Source: Acetomicrobium thermoterrenum DSM 13490 (GTDB lineage Bacteria > Synergistota > Synergistia > Synergistales > Acetomicrobiaceae). From it: 63,746 bases of DNA. How positions within the stretch are numbered: the stretch's first letter is position 1; each line of letters opens with the position of its first letter. The notes under the pieces are model-generated. The model ran no database searches and was not told where the DNA came from. It worked only from the letters and a program-made list of their open reading frames with translations. A program made the translations under genes and the position numbers. The stretch spans positions 1 to 63,746 of the forward strand of contig NZ_FNPD01000011.1 of NCBI RefSeq assembly GCF_900107215.1. Reading direction: 5' to 3'. Shown in pieces: positions 1 to 8,125 of the stretch.

Positions 1-239
1 CTTTTGTCCTCACGCCTTTCTACGACTAACCCTCTTTCCTTTCGAGATGTTTTGTCCTTTAATATGGCCTCATCTGCAAGCTCGAAGTAAGCCTTTATCA
101 GTTCTCGGATGAAGGCCTTCATGATCCGAGAGATTTCGTCTTCAATTTCCGCTAATGTCCTGACCTCGGAATCACCGAAGAATTCAAGCAACTCCTTGAT
201 GAAGTTTATTGCTATTTGTAGTAAAATATCCTTGTTCAA
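1..239 (-). mobile_element. ISLre2-type (UPF0236) transposase, N-terminal part
   Basis: An open frame runs off the left window edge. It starts at a TTG at 239-237 behind an AGGAGGG ribosome site. The 79 visible residues contain the stretch RKERGLVVERRED, which is characteristic, to my recollection, of the N-terminal region of UPF0236/ISLre2 transposases. An acidic helical N-terminus (FIKELLEFFGDSEV) precedes it, as usual for that family. The catalytic part lies outside the window, so whether the copy is intact cannot be told. The open frame on the other strand at 109-318 is its shadow. Confidence 0.7.
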
Positions 240-242
240 GTT

Positions 243-303
243 GGGACCCTCCTTTATGAGTTTTTGTGTGCTACAAAGATTCTACCAAAAGGAGGGGTCC
301 CTT
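243..303 (-). promoter_or_regulatory. Hairpin that sequesters the transposase ribosome binding site
   Basis: On the minus strand GGGACCCCTCCTTT (303-290) can pair with AAAGGAGGGTCCC (255-243), 13 bp with one bulged C. The second arm contains the Shine-Dalgarno sequence of the TTG-initiated transposase. Folding of a read-through transcript would hide the ribosome site. Such protection from outside transcription is known for other insertion sequences; for this one it is inference. Confidence 0.55.
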
Positions 304-397
304 TCTTTTTACCTCTGAAAATCTCCTACAAATATTTTACGCGATCTCAGAGTTTTGAAATGTACACAACCCTGTATTTGAATAAGGAGAGCTGAAT

Positions 398-625
398 GTG
401 AGGCAAATAATCTTAATTTTATCTATAGCTGCAACGTTCTTTATCGGTTATGCCGTGGCTGGCATAAGCACCTTTTTATATGGTTCCGGCAGAAAGGATC
501 TGATTTTGATAGGATTATTGGGCGGAATTTCATGCAGCATCCTTGCCTTAATGCTGTGGAAGAAGCTCGTCATTCCAAGATCTACAGAGAATAGAAAGGA
601 CAAAAGAAATATCCGACAGCCTTAA
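398..625 (+). CDS. Small two-helix membrane protein, unknown
   Basis: A 75-residue protein starts at GTG 398, seven bases after AAGGAGA. Residues about 3-28 and 36-54 are hydrophobic and likely form two membrane helices; the last 18 residues are basic and polar. I recognise no family. Its 3' end overlaps the convergent regulator gene by 78 bp, so both C-terminal tails are encoded by the same DNA. It could be spurious, but the hydrophobic pattern and ribosome site favour a real gene. Confidence 0.45.
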   Translation: MRQIILILSIAATFFIGYAVAGISTFLYGSGRKDLILIGLLGGISCSILALMLWKKLVIPRSTENRKDKRNIRQP

Positions 626-1921
626 AGAGCTGACAGAAAGCCTGACCGCTTCTACATCCTCCCCTTTAACCGAAAACGCAACCCCGGGGACAACTGAAAC
701 CCCTTGGCCCGCCGCCTTGAGAGCCGCTTTGCTGCCTTTAAGGTTTGGCATATTAAGCCACAGGTAAATACCGCCTAAGGGCATCTCGAAAAGGGCTTGA
801 GGCAGCATTTTCCTAAAGCCCTCGCACAACGATCTCATTCGCATGGAGATTTGATTTCTAACAAATTCCAGCGTTTCATATAACCCTCCCTCTTCAAGAA
901 ATGTAAGCACGAAATATTGGACCAAAGATGAAACAGAGCCGTAAAAAATCCTTTTTATGTCGAGGCAACTTTTCATTAAATTTTCAGGCAAAAGAAGGTA
1001 ACTCATTCTGAAACCCGGGAAAAGCACTTGGCTGAAGGATCCCAAATACGCTATCTTTTCGGCATTTTCCATGGCCTTCAAAGCGGGCACGCTCTCCTTG
1101 CCGTACCTCAATTCCCCATAGGTGTCATCTTCTATTATCAAAAGCGACTTCCTTTTTGCGATTTCCAATATCGAACTTCGCGTCTCTAAAGAAAGCGTGC
1201 GCCCCGTAGGATTGTGGAAACTCGGTATCAGATAAAGGACATCGCCTTTGGAGGCATCTTTTAAACTGTAGGCCGGGTCGTTCAAAGATATGCAACAAAC
1301 TTGCATTTTATTCTTCGTGGCCAACTCCACGACAGGAGAGTAAGTTAGTTCTTCTACAAATATATTTTTTACGCCCTGTTCTTTAATCGCTGCGATCAAA
1401 ATGGCAAGTGCCTCCAATCCACCAGCAGTAACCAGCACTTCATCGGATCGTGCTGGAATCCCCCTTAAAGCAGCATGCTTAACCAGTGCCCTTCTAAGTT
1501 CGGGAACTCCGGCCAAAGGCGCCGGCAAAATCAAATCTTTACTTACATTTAATGACAGGTCTTTCAATATCTTGGATAAAAAACGTGTCGCAATCAGACT
1601 TTTATCGGGTAACCCGGAAGCTAGGTCCCATATAACTTTTTCTGAGCACACCGCTTTTTCTCTTGATACACCGGCAACATTTTTGCGGCGGACATAACAC
1701 CCGCTCTTTTTCTTCAACTCGACATAGCCCTCTGCTTCCAGAAGATGCATGGCTTCATTTACGGTAGTCCTGCTTACGCTCAAATCCTCGGCCAATTGGC
1801 GCGTTCCCGGCAGTTTATACCCCTCTGGAAGCGTACCGCTTTCGATCATGCGCTTCAGATGAAACGCTATCTGGCGATAAATAGGAGTTTTAGACCCGCG
1901 CTCCAGAGGTATCTCCAACAT
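548..1921 (-). CDS. MocR-family GntR regulator with aminotransferase domain lacking the PLP lysine
   Basis: A 457-residue protein from ATG 1921, chosen because AAGGGG lies about nine bases upstream; an in-frame ATG at 1930 is possible. Residues about 1-75 form a GntR winged helix (IYRQIAFHLKRMIESG, SVSRTTVNEAMHLLEAEGY). The rest is a class I aminotransferase fold with the NPTG motif and a C-terminal RLSVS. In family members the motif is SFSK-x-L-x-PG, the Lys holding PLP; here it reads SFSQVLFPG, with codon CAA at 1030-1028 (about residue 298). The effector domain therefore probably cannot form the usual internal aldimine. It is divergent from the HAD gene and may control it. Confidence 0.85.
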   Translation of the reverse strand: MLEIPLERGSKTPIYRQIAFHLKRMIESGTLPEGYKLPGTRQLAEDLSVSRTTVNEAMHLLEAEGYVELKKKSGCYVRRKNVAGVSREKAVCSEKVIWDLASGLPDKSLIATRFLSKILKDLSLNVSKDLILPAPLAGVPELRRALVKHAALRGIPARSDEVLVTAGGLEALAILIAAIKEQGVKNIFVEELTYSPVVELATKNKMQVCCISLNDPAYSLKDASKGDVLYLIPSFHNPTGRTLSLETRSSILEIAKRKSLLIIEDDTYGELRYGKESVPALKAMENAEKIAYLGSFSQVLFPGFRMSYLLLPENLMKSCLDIKRIFYGSVSSLVQYFVLTFLEEGGLYETLEFVRNQISMRMRSLCEGFRKMLPQALFEMPLGGIYLWLNMPNLKGSKAALKAAGQGVSVVPGVAFSVKGEDVEAVRLSVSSLRLSDISFVLSILCRSWNDELLPQH

Positions 1922-2077
1922 AACAACCATCCCCTTGAATAAATCACCCGTCGATGTCAAACTAATTATGCTTGGAAGTATGATCTCTTAAATGTAGCGA
2001 CATTAATTATATGTTTAATCATGCGATTCTCTCAATATATCGTATAAAATATATAGCACCAAGACATGGGAGGAAAT

Positions 2078-2917
2078 ATGGATAAATTAAAAAAAATTCA
2101 CGATGCCCTTATTTTCGACATGGATGGCGTGCTCATTGATGCAACCTTCTCTTATCCAATGGTCATAAGAATGGCTGTACAATGGGGGTGGCGCTACCTG
2201 CTCGGCAATGACGTAGATTGCACCGCCTTTTCTTATGGACATTTCTACATCAGCAAGACACATCCGGCCTTTAACGATGACTACGATATTGCATGGATTT
2301 TATTGTCCCTTGCAGCTTCAAGGGGAATAAGATCTTTAAAAAAGGCTTTTCCCACCCCAAAACAGTGGGAAGAAATTCTACAAAATTTCAATGGCGACGA
2401 CCCTTCGCTACTGCTTTCGGACAATTTTAACAATATCGTTCCCAGATCATCTGTGAGACAGTTATGCGAGGAGATCTACTTCGGTCGTGAGGAATACATT
2501 TCTTTACAGGGCAAAAAACCTAATTGGTACAAAGGAAAGGGACTTTGGCGAAGAGAAAGAGCTCTTATCGATGTGCATTGGAAAGATCTTCCCTTGCCTG
2601 TCTGCATTTTCACAGGAAGGTCTCGGAAAGAGTGTTTTCTTGGGCTAAAGCTTCTTGGCTGGGAAGACCTTCCCATGGAGAGGATATTCACTTTAGAGGA
2701 CGGCATGCCTAAGCCTTCCCCCGAAGGCTTAGAAGTCTTGTCCGCGAGGGTGGGTGCCAAAAATCCGATATTTTTCGGAGACACGAGCAGCGATTTGGAA
2801 TCGGCTAAAAGATTTGGCAGAGGAAAGTTCGTATATGTCGGCAAAACCCCTAAAGACTTACCTTTGGTCTTTGAAGATACACAAAAGGCACTGTCCGAGC
2901 TGGGGTTTATCGATTAA
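2078..2917 (+). CDS. HAD-superfamily IA phosphatase (TIGR01548-like)
   Basis: About 279 residues. The preferred start is ATG 2078 because GGGAGG sits just ahead; the ATG at 2066 would contain that site. All HAD motifs are present: DMDGVLID (nucleophile Asp near residue 11), FTGR (motif II), PKPSPEG (Lys, motif III) and FFGDTSSDLESA (motif IV). The overall pattern, including the long cap region, resembles the TIGR01548 group sometimes linked to histidine synthesis genes. The substrate is unknown. It converges on hldA with only one base between the stop codons and is divergent from the MocR-like regulator. Confidence 0.75.
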   Translation: MDKLKKIHDALIFDMDGVLIDATFSYPMVIRMAVQWGWRYLLGNDVDCTAFSYGHFYISKTHPAFNDDYDIAWILLSLAASRGIRSLKKAFPTPKQWEEILQNFNGDDPSLLLSDNFNNIVPRSSVRQLCEEIYFGREEYISLQGKKPNWYKGKGLWRRERALIDVHWKDLPLPVCIFTGRSRKECFLGLKLLGWEDLPMERIFTLEDGMPKPSPEGLEVLSARVGAKNPIFFGDTSSDLESAKRFGRGKFVYVGKTPKDLPLVFEDTQKALSELGFID

Positions 2918-2918
2918 A

Positions 2919-3890
2919 TCATTGGTCTCCGTCGAAATAGGGCTTTAACTTTTCCCACTCGGGAGAATTCTCGATTTCTTCCGGAGTAACAGTGGCAGTA
3001 CCCATCTTTTGTACGACCAGCCCGGCTGTCAAAGTAGCAAATTCACAAGCTACACGCCAAGGCAGCCTCAATCCAAGGGCAACGGCTATAGATGCGACTA
3101 CCGTATCACCAGCTCCGGAAACATCGTAAACCTCCCTTGCACGGGCCGGGAAATGGATCAATTCATCCTTTGCGGCAAGCACCATACCCTGGTCTCCAAG
3201 GGTAATGACAACAGCCTCCATGGAAAGACCTTCCCTAAGTAATTGAGCACCCTCCAGAGGAGTGAAATTCCCATCAAAGGCACGCCCTAAAAGCATTTCC
3301 GCTTCCGATTTATTGGGAGTCATAACAGTTGCTCCTATATAGCGTTCTTTATGTTGCGGTTTAGGGTCGACTATAATGGGAATACCCCTTCCTTTGGCCC
3401 AATTGATGCACCCACCGGCCACTTTTTCACTTACAATGCCCTTCGCGTAATCTGAAATGACCAATACATCGGCATCAAGAGTAGGCAAAACTTTTAAAAT
3501 ATCTTTCGAAATATCGCATAAACGATCATCAATATAGTTATCCCAATCTACTCGTACAATCTGCTGAGAACGGGCAAGAATCCTCGTCTTACGTATCGTC
3601 GGCATGTTTAAAGTTATTGGAGAACATATGGCAACCCTTGTCTTATTCAGCAGAGATTCCAACAGGCCCCAATAAATATCCTGCCCCTTGGGAGCCACTA
3701 AAACAGCATCGAATCCGAAAGCAGCAACGTTATTAGCCACATTAGCCGCTCCACCCGGCCGATAATCCTCCTCGATAACTTCAACTACCGGAACGGGGGC
3801 TTCAGGCGACAATCTGCTCGCACGACCAATGATATAATGGTCGAGCATAACATCCCCCACTACGGCAACTTTGCATCGCTTCGCTTTCAC
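2919..3890 (-). CDS. hldA: D-glycero-beta-D-manno-heptose-7-phosphate kinase (RfaE1/HldA)
   Basis: A 323-residue PfkB/ribokinase-fold kinase that phosphorylates heptose 7-phosphate at C1 in the cytoplasm, a step towards the ADP-heptose of the LPS core. The N-terminal GDVMLDHYIIGRASRLSPEA and GGAANVANNVAAFG are close to the RfaE N-terminal domain, and GAGDTVVAS carries the catalytic Asp. The protein stops where bifunctional HldE would continue into the cytidylyltransferase, so it is the split form. It is the last gene of a tight minus-strand group, 10 bp after the acyl-CoA ligase. It indicates an outer membrane. Confidence 0.88.
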   Translation of the reverse strand: MKAKRCKVAVVGDVMLDHYIIGRASRLSPEAPVPVVEVIEEDYRPGGAANVANNVAAFGFDAVLVAPKGQDIYWGLLESLLNKTRVAICSPITLNMPTIRKTRILARSQQIVRVDWDNYIDDRLCDISKDILKVLPTLDADVLVISDYAKGIVSEKVAGGCINWAKGRGIPIIVDPKPQHKERYIGATVMTPNKSEAEMLLGRAFDGNFTPLEGAQLLREGLSMEAVVITLGDQGMVLAAKDELIHFPARAREVYDVSGAGDTVVASIAVALGLRLPWRVACEFATLTAGLVVQKMGTATVTPEEIENSPEWEKLKPYFDGDQ

Positions 3891-3900
3891 GGATACTCCC

Positions 3901-5382
3901 CTATTCTTCTCGCAATGCTGACCTTTTGGCCTTGCCCAGGGCAGTTTTGGGCAGGTTATCTACAAATTCGATGATCTTTGGGATTTTATAAGAGGCCAAA
4001 AGCCGTCTGCAATGGGACCATATATCTCTTTTTGCCGGCTGCTTATCCAATTTAGGCACTATAAAAGCTTTAACGATTTGTCCGCTCATGCTCTGGTTTA
4101 CTCCAATAACGGCAGCTTCTTTTACTAATGGGTGTTTCAGAAGAATCTCTTCGACTTCTTCCGGAAATACTTTGAAGCCTCCAACCATAATTACATCGCT
4201 CTCGCGAGAGTGAAGCCTTATGTAACCATCGTCATCGATCGACACTATATCCCCCGTATTAAACCAACCGTCTTTGAAGAAAGCGTCAGTCAACCCGTCG
4301 TCTTCGAAGTAGCCATCCGCTACTGAGCCGCCTCTAATCCAAAGCACGCCCTCATGCCCTTTGGGCAATTCCTTCCCCTCATGATCGCATACTTTGGTTT
4401 CCACTATCGGAAGGGCAGGGCCTACAGTGCCAAGTTTTCTCGCAGAATAAGACCTATTAACGGCTACCACCGGCGATGCTTCCGTCAAACCATACCCCTC
4501 CAGCACGCCGATTCCTAAATACTTTTCGAGAATTTCGTCCAAAGCAAAGGGGAATTTATCTCCCCCGGAGATTGCAGCTTTGATACGCCTTGGCAAGCTT
4601 TCTCCCTGTGATAGAGCTGATGTTATGAATTGATACATCATTGGCACGCCAACCAATACATTGGTCTCGGAGCTTCTAATTGCTTCCAATACGTTTTTTA
4701 CGGGCATAAAACTGGACAACATGCATTGAGAAAGGTTTAACAGCAGTGGCAATAAACCACATATTGAAAATCCGAGAACGTGAGAATTGGGAAGAGCGTT
4801 AAGAAGTATATCCCCATCCTTTATGGGTTCTACCTGATCGATGCAACTTATGGCGTTCATATATAAAGATGAGTGACTTAATGGTACGGCTTTAGGCTTA
4901 CCGCCTGTCCCAGAAGTATAAAATATGACGGCGCCGCCTTCTTGGCCGGGGTATTCAGGTAAGGCCTGAACGGATTCCTTAAAAGGTGCATCGTATAGGG
5001 CCAGCCCCCAAGGGATATGCTCACGATTCAGCTCGTCAACCAAATTGGAACGCTCTTTAGACAAGACGACCATAGAAACCTTTGCATGTTTCAAGGCACT
5101 TGTAACGGCATTTACAGGCTCGCGATGATTATATGGAACTACAGCACCCCCTAAACGCCATGCTGCCAAAACGTGGGCCCAAAAGGAGGGGCAGTTCGGC
5201 ATCACTAAACCCAAATGCATCCCCGATTTAAATCCACTGTCGTAAAGCTTTTCCGTAACAGCTTCCACCAAACCCCAGAACGCTCCGCGAGACCACCAAA
5301 CCCCATTAAACCAAATTGCTCTGTCCCAAGGAAATCTACGGCAGATGGATTCTATCTCTTTATCCAATCTATCCAATCTCAT
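3901..5382 (-). CDS. Acyl-CoA synthetase (AMP-forming), FadD-like
   Basis: 493 residues from ATG 5382, which follows GGGGGAAG and overlaps the end of the upstream amidohydrolase gene by 14 bp; the frame stays open upstream but only inside that gene. ANL-superfamily motifs are visible: FYTSGTGGKPKAVPLSH (phosphate-binding loop), GYGLTEASP, NTGDIVSIDDDGYI and the C-terminal Lys motif TALGKAKRS. It adenylates a carboxylic acid and transfers it to CoA; the acid cannot be read from the sequence. It is translationally coupled to an M20 amidohydrolase, so the pair may release and then activate an acyl group. Confidence 0.85.
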   Translation of the reverse strand: MRLDRLDKEIESICRRFPWDRAIWFNGVWWSRGAFWGLVEAVTEKLYDSGFKSGMHLGLVMPNCPSFWAHVLAAWRLGGAVVPYNHREPVNAVTSALKHAKVSMVVLSKERSNLVDELNREHIPWGLALYDAPFKESVQALPEYPGQEGGAVIFYTSGTGGKPKAVPLSHSSLYMNAISCIDQVEPIKDGDILLNALPNSHVLGFSICGLLPLLLNLSQCMLSSFMPVKNVLEAIRSSETNVLVGVPMMYQFITSALSQGESLPRRIKAAISGGDKFPFALDEILEKYLGIGVLEGYGLTEASPVVAVNRSYSARKLGTVGPALPIVETKVCDHEGKELPKGHEGVLWIRGGSVADGYFEDDGLTDAFFKDGWFNTGDIVSIDDDGYIRLHSRESDVIMVGGFKVFPEEVEEILLKHPLVKEAAVIGVNQSMSGQIVKAFIVPKLDKQPAKRDIWSHCRRLLASYKIPKIIEFVDNLPKTALGKAKRSALREE

Positions 5383-6616
5383 CTTCCCCCATAGAGAGCA
5401 TGTTAGACAAACAAAAAGCAAGATAGGCTTCCAAACCTGCGGCAAAAGGAAGCAGATCTTCCGGTACATCATACTTCGGATGATGCAACCAATATTTACC
5501 TCCCGTCCCAAACAGAAGAAAACATGACGGAATGACTTGCGTGTAAAAAGCGAAATCTTCGCCGGCCATCAATGGCCTATCCATAATCTCCAAGTTCTCG
5601 TCTCCAAAAGAGTCACGGGCAATCCTTAAAACTAAACTTGTAAGCCTTTCATCGTTTATCACCTGGGGGTAGTTGCGATGATATTTAATAGTACCAAGTC
5701 CCCTAAAGGTTTTTGCCAGTAAAGGAACCATTTCCTCCAGTCTGTTTTGAAGAAAATCGCGAACCTCTACGTTCAATGCCCTCAGAGAGCCCCACAGGTC
5801 TATTTGTTCGGGAATAACATTATGCGCTTCTCCTGCTTCCAGGTGCCCAAAGGAAATAACGGCGCTTTCCGTAGGGTCTATTTCCCTACCCACTAACGCC
5901 TGAGCAGCGAGTATTACATGGGCAATGATCGTCCAAGGATCTACCGTAAGATGGGGGGCAGCGGCATGGCCACCGACACCTTGAATAGATATATGAAACC
6001 TGTCGGAGAGGGCAGTCATAATTCCAGGCCTCAACAATAATTTGCCGTACCCGTATTTGGGCCAAAAATGAAAACCCAAAGCATAACCAATATTATAGAT
6101 GTCCAAAAGACCCGCATCGATCAACCGTTTTGCCCCACCAAGACCTTCTTCGGCTGGTTGAAACACCAACACCACGGATCTGTCGAGCATCTCTCTTCTT
6201 TGGGATAAAAGCAGTGCCACTCCCAACAACACCGCCATGTGGGCATCATGACCACAACCGTGCATTACCCCAGGGATACACGAAGCAAATGTAAGATCGG
6301 TTTCCTCTTGAAGAGGCAGGGCGTCCATAGGACACCTGATCATTATTGCCCTTCCTTCCCTTTTGCCACTTATTTTTCCTATGACGGCGGTGGTTTCCCC
6401 AAAGGCCTGCGTAACTTCAACACCGGGCATGCTTTTGAGGATTTGGAAAACTCTGGAAGATGTTACCCTTTCCTCAAAGGCCAACTCGGGAAAAACGTGA
6501 AAACCTCTTCTCCACTCGACCAATTGATCGTAAATATTAGTTGCCTCTTCAAAAAGATCTTCTTTTGTCTTGAGCCTCTCTTGCTTCGATATTCCCACAA
6601 CCATCACCGTCGTCAA
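5369..6616 (-). CDS. M20-family metal-dependent amidohydrolase / aminoacylase
   Basis: Up to 415 residues. The peptidase M20D (hippurate/IAA-amino-acid hydrolase) pattern is clear: MHGCGHDAHMA provides metal-binding Cys/His/Asp, PAEEGLGGAKRLIDAG holds the catalytic Glu, and a central dimerisation domain precedes the C-terminal LMAGEDFAFY. Such enzymes cleave N-acyl amino acids. The start is uncertain: a TTG at 6616 overlaps the preceding stop, and GTG or ATG codons follow within 20 bases, none with a strong ribosome site. It is the second gene of the 7989-to-2919 group. Confidence 0.85.
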   Translation of the reverse strand: MTTVMVVGISKQERLKTKEDLFEEATNIYDQLVEWRRGFHVFPELAFEERVTSSRVFQILKSMPGVEVTQAFGETTAVIGKISGKREGRAIMIRCPMDALPLQEETDLTFASCIPGVMHGCGHDAHMAVLLGVALLLSQRREMLDRSVVLVFQPAEEGLGGAKRLIDAGLLDIYNIGYALGFHFWPKYGYGKLLLRPGIMTALSDRFHISIQGVGGHAAAPHLTVDPWTIIAHVILAAQALVGREIDPTESAVISFGHLEAGEAHNVIPEQIDLWGSLRALNVEVRDFLQNRLEEMVPLLAKTFRGLGTIKYHRNYPQVINDERLTSLVLRIARDSFGDENLEIMDRPLMAGEDFAFYTQVIPSCFLLFGTGGKYWLHHPKYDVPEDLLPFAAGLEAYLAFCLSNMLSMGEDEIG

Positions 6617-7989
6617 CTAAACATTTTTAGCATAATTTCGGGATTGCTCCAAAACTCCGGCTTCACCGCAAAGGCCGAAGCATTTCCATACACCCAACCG
6701 TCTTCTATCGGAGCTTGAGAACCCTCTTGCTTTACAGTCCACGTTGGCATGCAGTTAAAACCCTTCACCTCAAGCTTAACCCAGGTAGGCCAATATCCGC
6801 TCAAAGATTTCCCGGTGCGTTTTTCGGAAGATATATGTTCGATATTGACTTTATGGCATGGGCCTGAGCTCTCTGCATAATAACCCTTGAAAGGGAAAAA
6901 TGACAAGCCCCTTATCTGATCCCCATTGGACAGGAAAAAGGATTCTCCGAATATTGGAGATGATCCCCCTTCGATTAAGAGTTTCCCCTTAACGAGAACA
7001 GACGAAAAAGCTTTTACTAAAGAGCGATTTTCAACGAGATCTTTCATAAACACATATCCTATGCCATGGGGAACATATATGAAGTCTAAGTCACTATAAT
7101 TCGTTATTTCATCATATGGAAGTGATATTACGTCATATCCTAGGGCCACCAGCAACTTTTCGTTATTGTCCCCTCCCAAAGTAAGAGCAGGATGATGCAC
7201 CACTCCAACCTTTCTCTTATCGGAACGATAGCTCATATCGAACTCCAACATTTCCACGTTCAACTGTGCTGCGCCACGAGCATGAGCCACAACTACCTCC
7301 CACTCGATTTGTCTTTCCATCGCTATGAGCCGGGCAGCTGCAGTTTTCAACGACAGCAAGGAACGGTTGCCCGACAATTGGCCAACTATGGATAAAAAAT
7401 CCGGTTTTTGCTTGAAAATAAAACCCGGTATATAACCCAAAGCAGTCCATGGAAGATCTCTGCCGACAGATATTTCTAGAAGTTGATACTCCCTAGGGTT
7501 TAAGACGGAGGAGAAGGCGACAGCATTTATTAAATTTGAAACGGAGTTAGGCAATTGCCGCGCAAACTCCAAAACGCGCCTTGCAGTTGTAGCGGAGGAA
7601 CCGCTGGAAAAAAATACGGGAATAATAGGGCATTTCAATTGCTCAGCCACAGACGCCAAAACAGGGTTAACTTTAATTTTCTCCTCGCTACAACTTCCGA
7701 GGGAAGCAAAGAGTATATTTAAACGATCTTCCCGTGCCGCTGTGACGAACAGTTGTTTCAAGCGGTGTACGTTTTCAAGCAAACGCGAATCCAATACAGT
7801 TGCCGGCTCACCGAAAAGGACATACAGCAAAGCCGTCAGATGCTCGTCGATGCCCACTACGAAGGGTTTTATCTTATAACCTGCCTGTTGCAACGCAATG
7901 GCCATAATTACACCTGGAGGGATCAACGATTCATCTCGCTCGTCTGCAAATATAACTCTTGGCATCGAAAAGGTTTTATTGTCACTCAT
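6613..7989 (-). CDS. Degenerate CbiA/CobB-like amidotransferase homologue
   Basis: 458 residues that align in layout with cobyrinic acid a,c-diamide synthase: an N-terminal dethiobiotin-synthetase-like domain (IKPFVVGIDE matches the family's VqPFKVGPDY, PWTALGYIP matches the pvlGyiP segment) and a C-terminal class I glutaminase-like domain (YVPHGIGYVFMKDLVENRS, LIEGGSSPIFGE). The P-loop (GxxSGxGKT in the family) reads ADERDESLIPPG here, and the glutaminase Cys of the AECGG motif is replaced (IEGGSS). Both catalytic centres therefore look lost. It may have acquired a binding, structural or different catalytic role. It heads a four-gene minus-strand group. Confidence 0.65.
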   Translation of the reverse strand: MSDNKTFSMPRVIFADERDESLIPPGVIMAIALQQAGYKIKPFVVGIDEHLTALLYVLFGEPATVLDSRLLENVHRLKQLFVTAAREDRLNILFASLGSCSEEKIKVNPVLASVAEQLKCPIIPVFFSSGSSATTARRVLEFARQLPNSVSNLINAVAFSSVLNPREYQLLEISVGRDLPWTALGYIPGFIFKQKPDFLSIVGQLSGNRSLLSLKTAAARLIAMERQIEWEVVVAHARGAAQLNVEMLEFDMSYRSDKRKVGVVHHPALTLGGDNNEKLLVALGYDVISLPYDEITNYSDLDFIYVPHGIGYVFMKDLVENRSLVKAFSSVLVKGKLLIEGGSSPIFGESFFLSNGDQIRGLSFFPFKGYYAESSGPCHKVNIEHISSEKRTGKSLSGYWPTWVKLEVKGFNCMPTWTVKQEGSQAPIEDGWVYGNASAFAVKPEFWSNPEIMLKMFS

Positions 7990-8075
7990 GAATAAAGTTT
8001 ATCACACTTGCTATGACTGACAAACTCTTCAAAATTAGATGGCGGATTGCAGATCAGAGTCGCACTTTAAAAAAA

Positions 8076-8117
8076 TACCTTGGCCCACTAAAGATAATAA
8101 TTTCGTGGGCCAAGGTA
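8076..8117 (-). terminator. Rho-independent terminator after the HesB-like gene
   Basis: A 13-bp stem (TACCTTGGCCCAC with GTGGGCCAAGGTA on the plus strand) with a 16-base loop. On the minus strand it is followed by a TATTTTTTT tract. It ends transcription nine bases after the HesB-like stop and ahead of the CbiA-like gene. Confidence 0.9.
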
Positions 8118-8125
8118 TCGACAAT

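Noticed and set aside
5383-5511. Longer N-terminus of the acyl-CoA ligase
   Set aside because: It would overlap the M20 gene by about 140 bp; ATG 5382 with GGGGGAAG upstream fits the family length.
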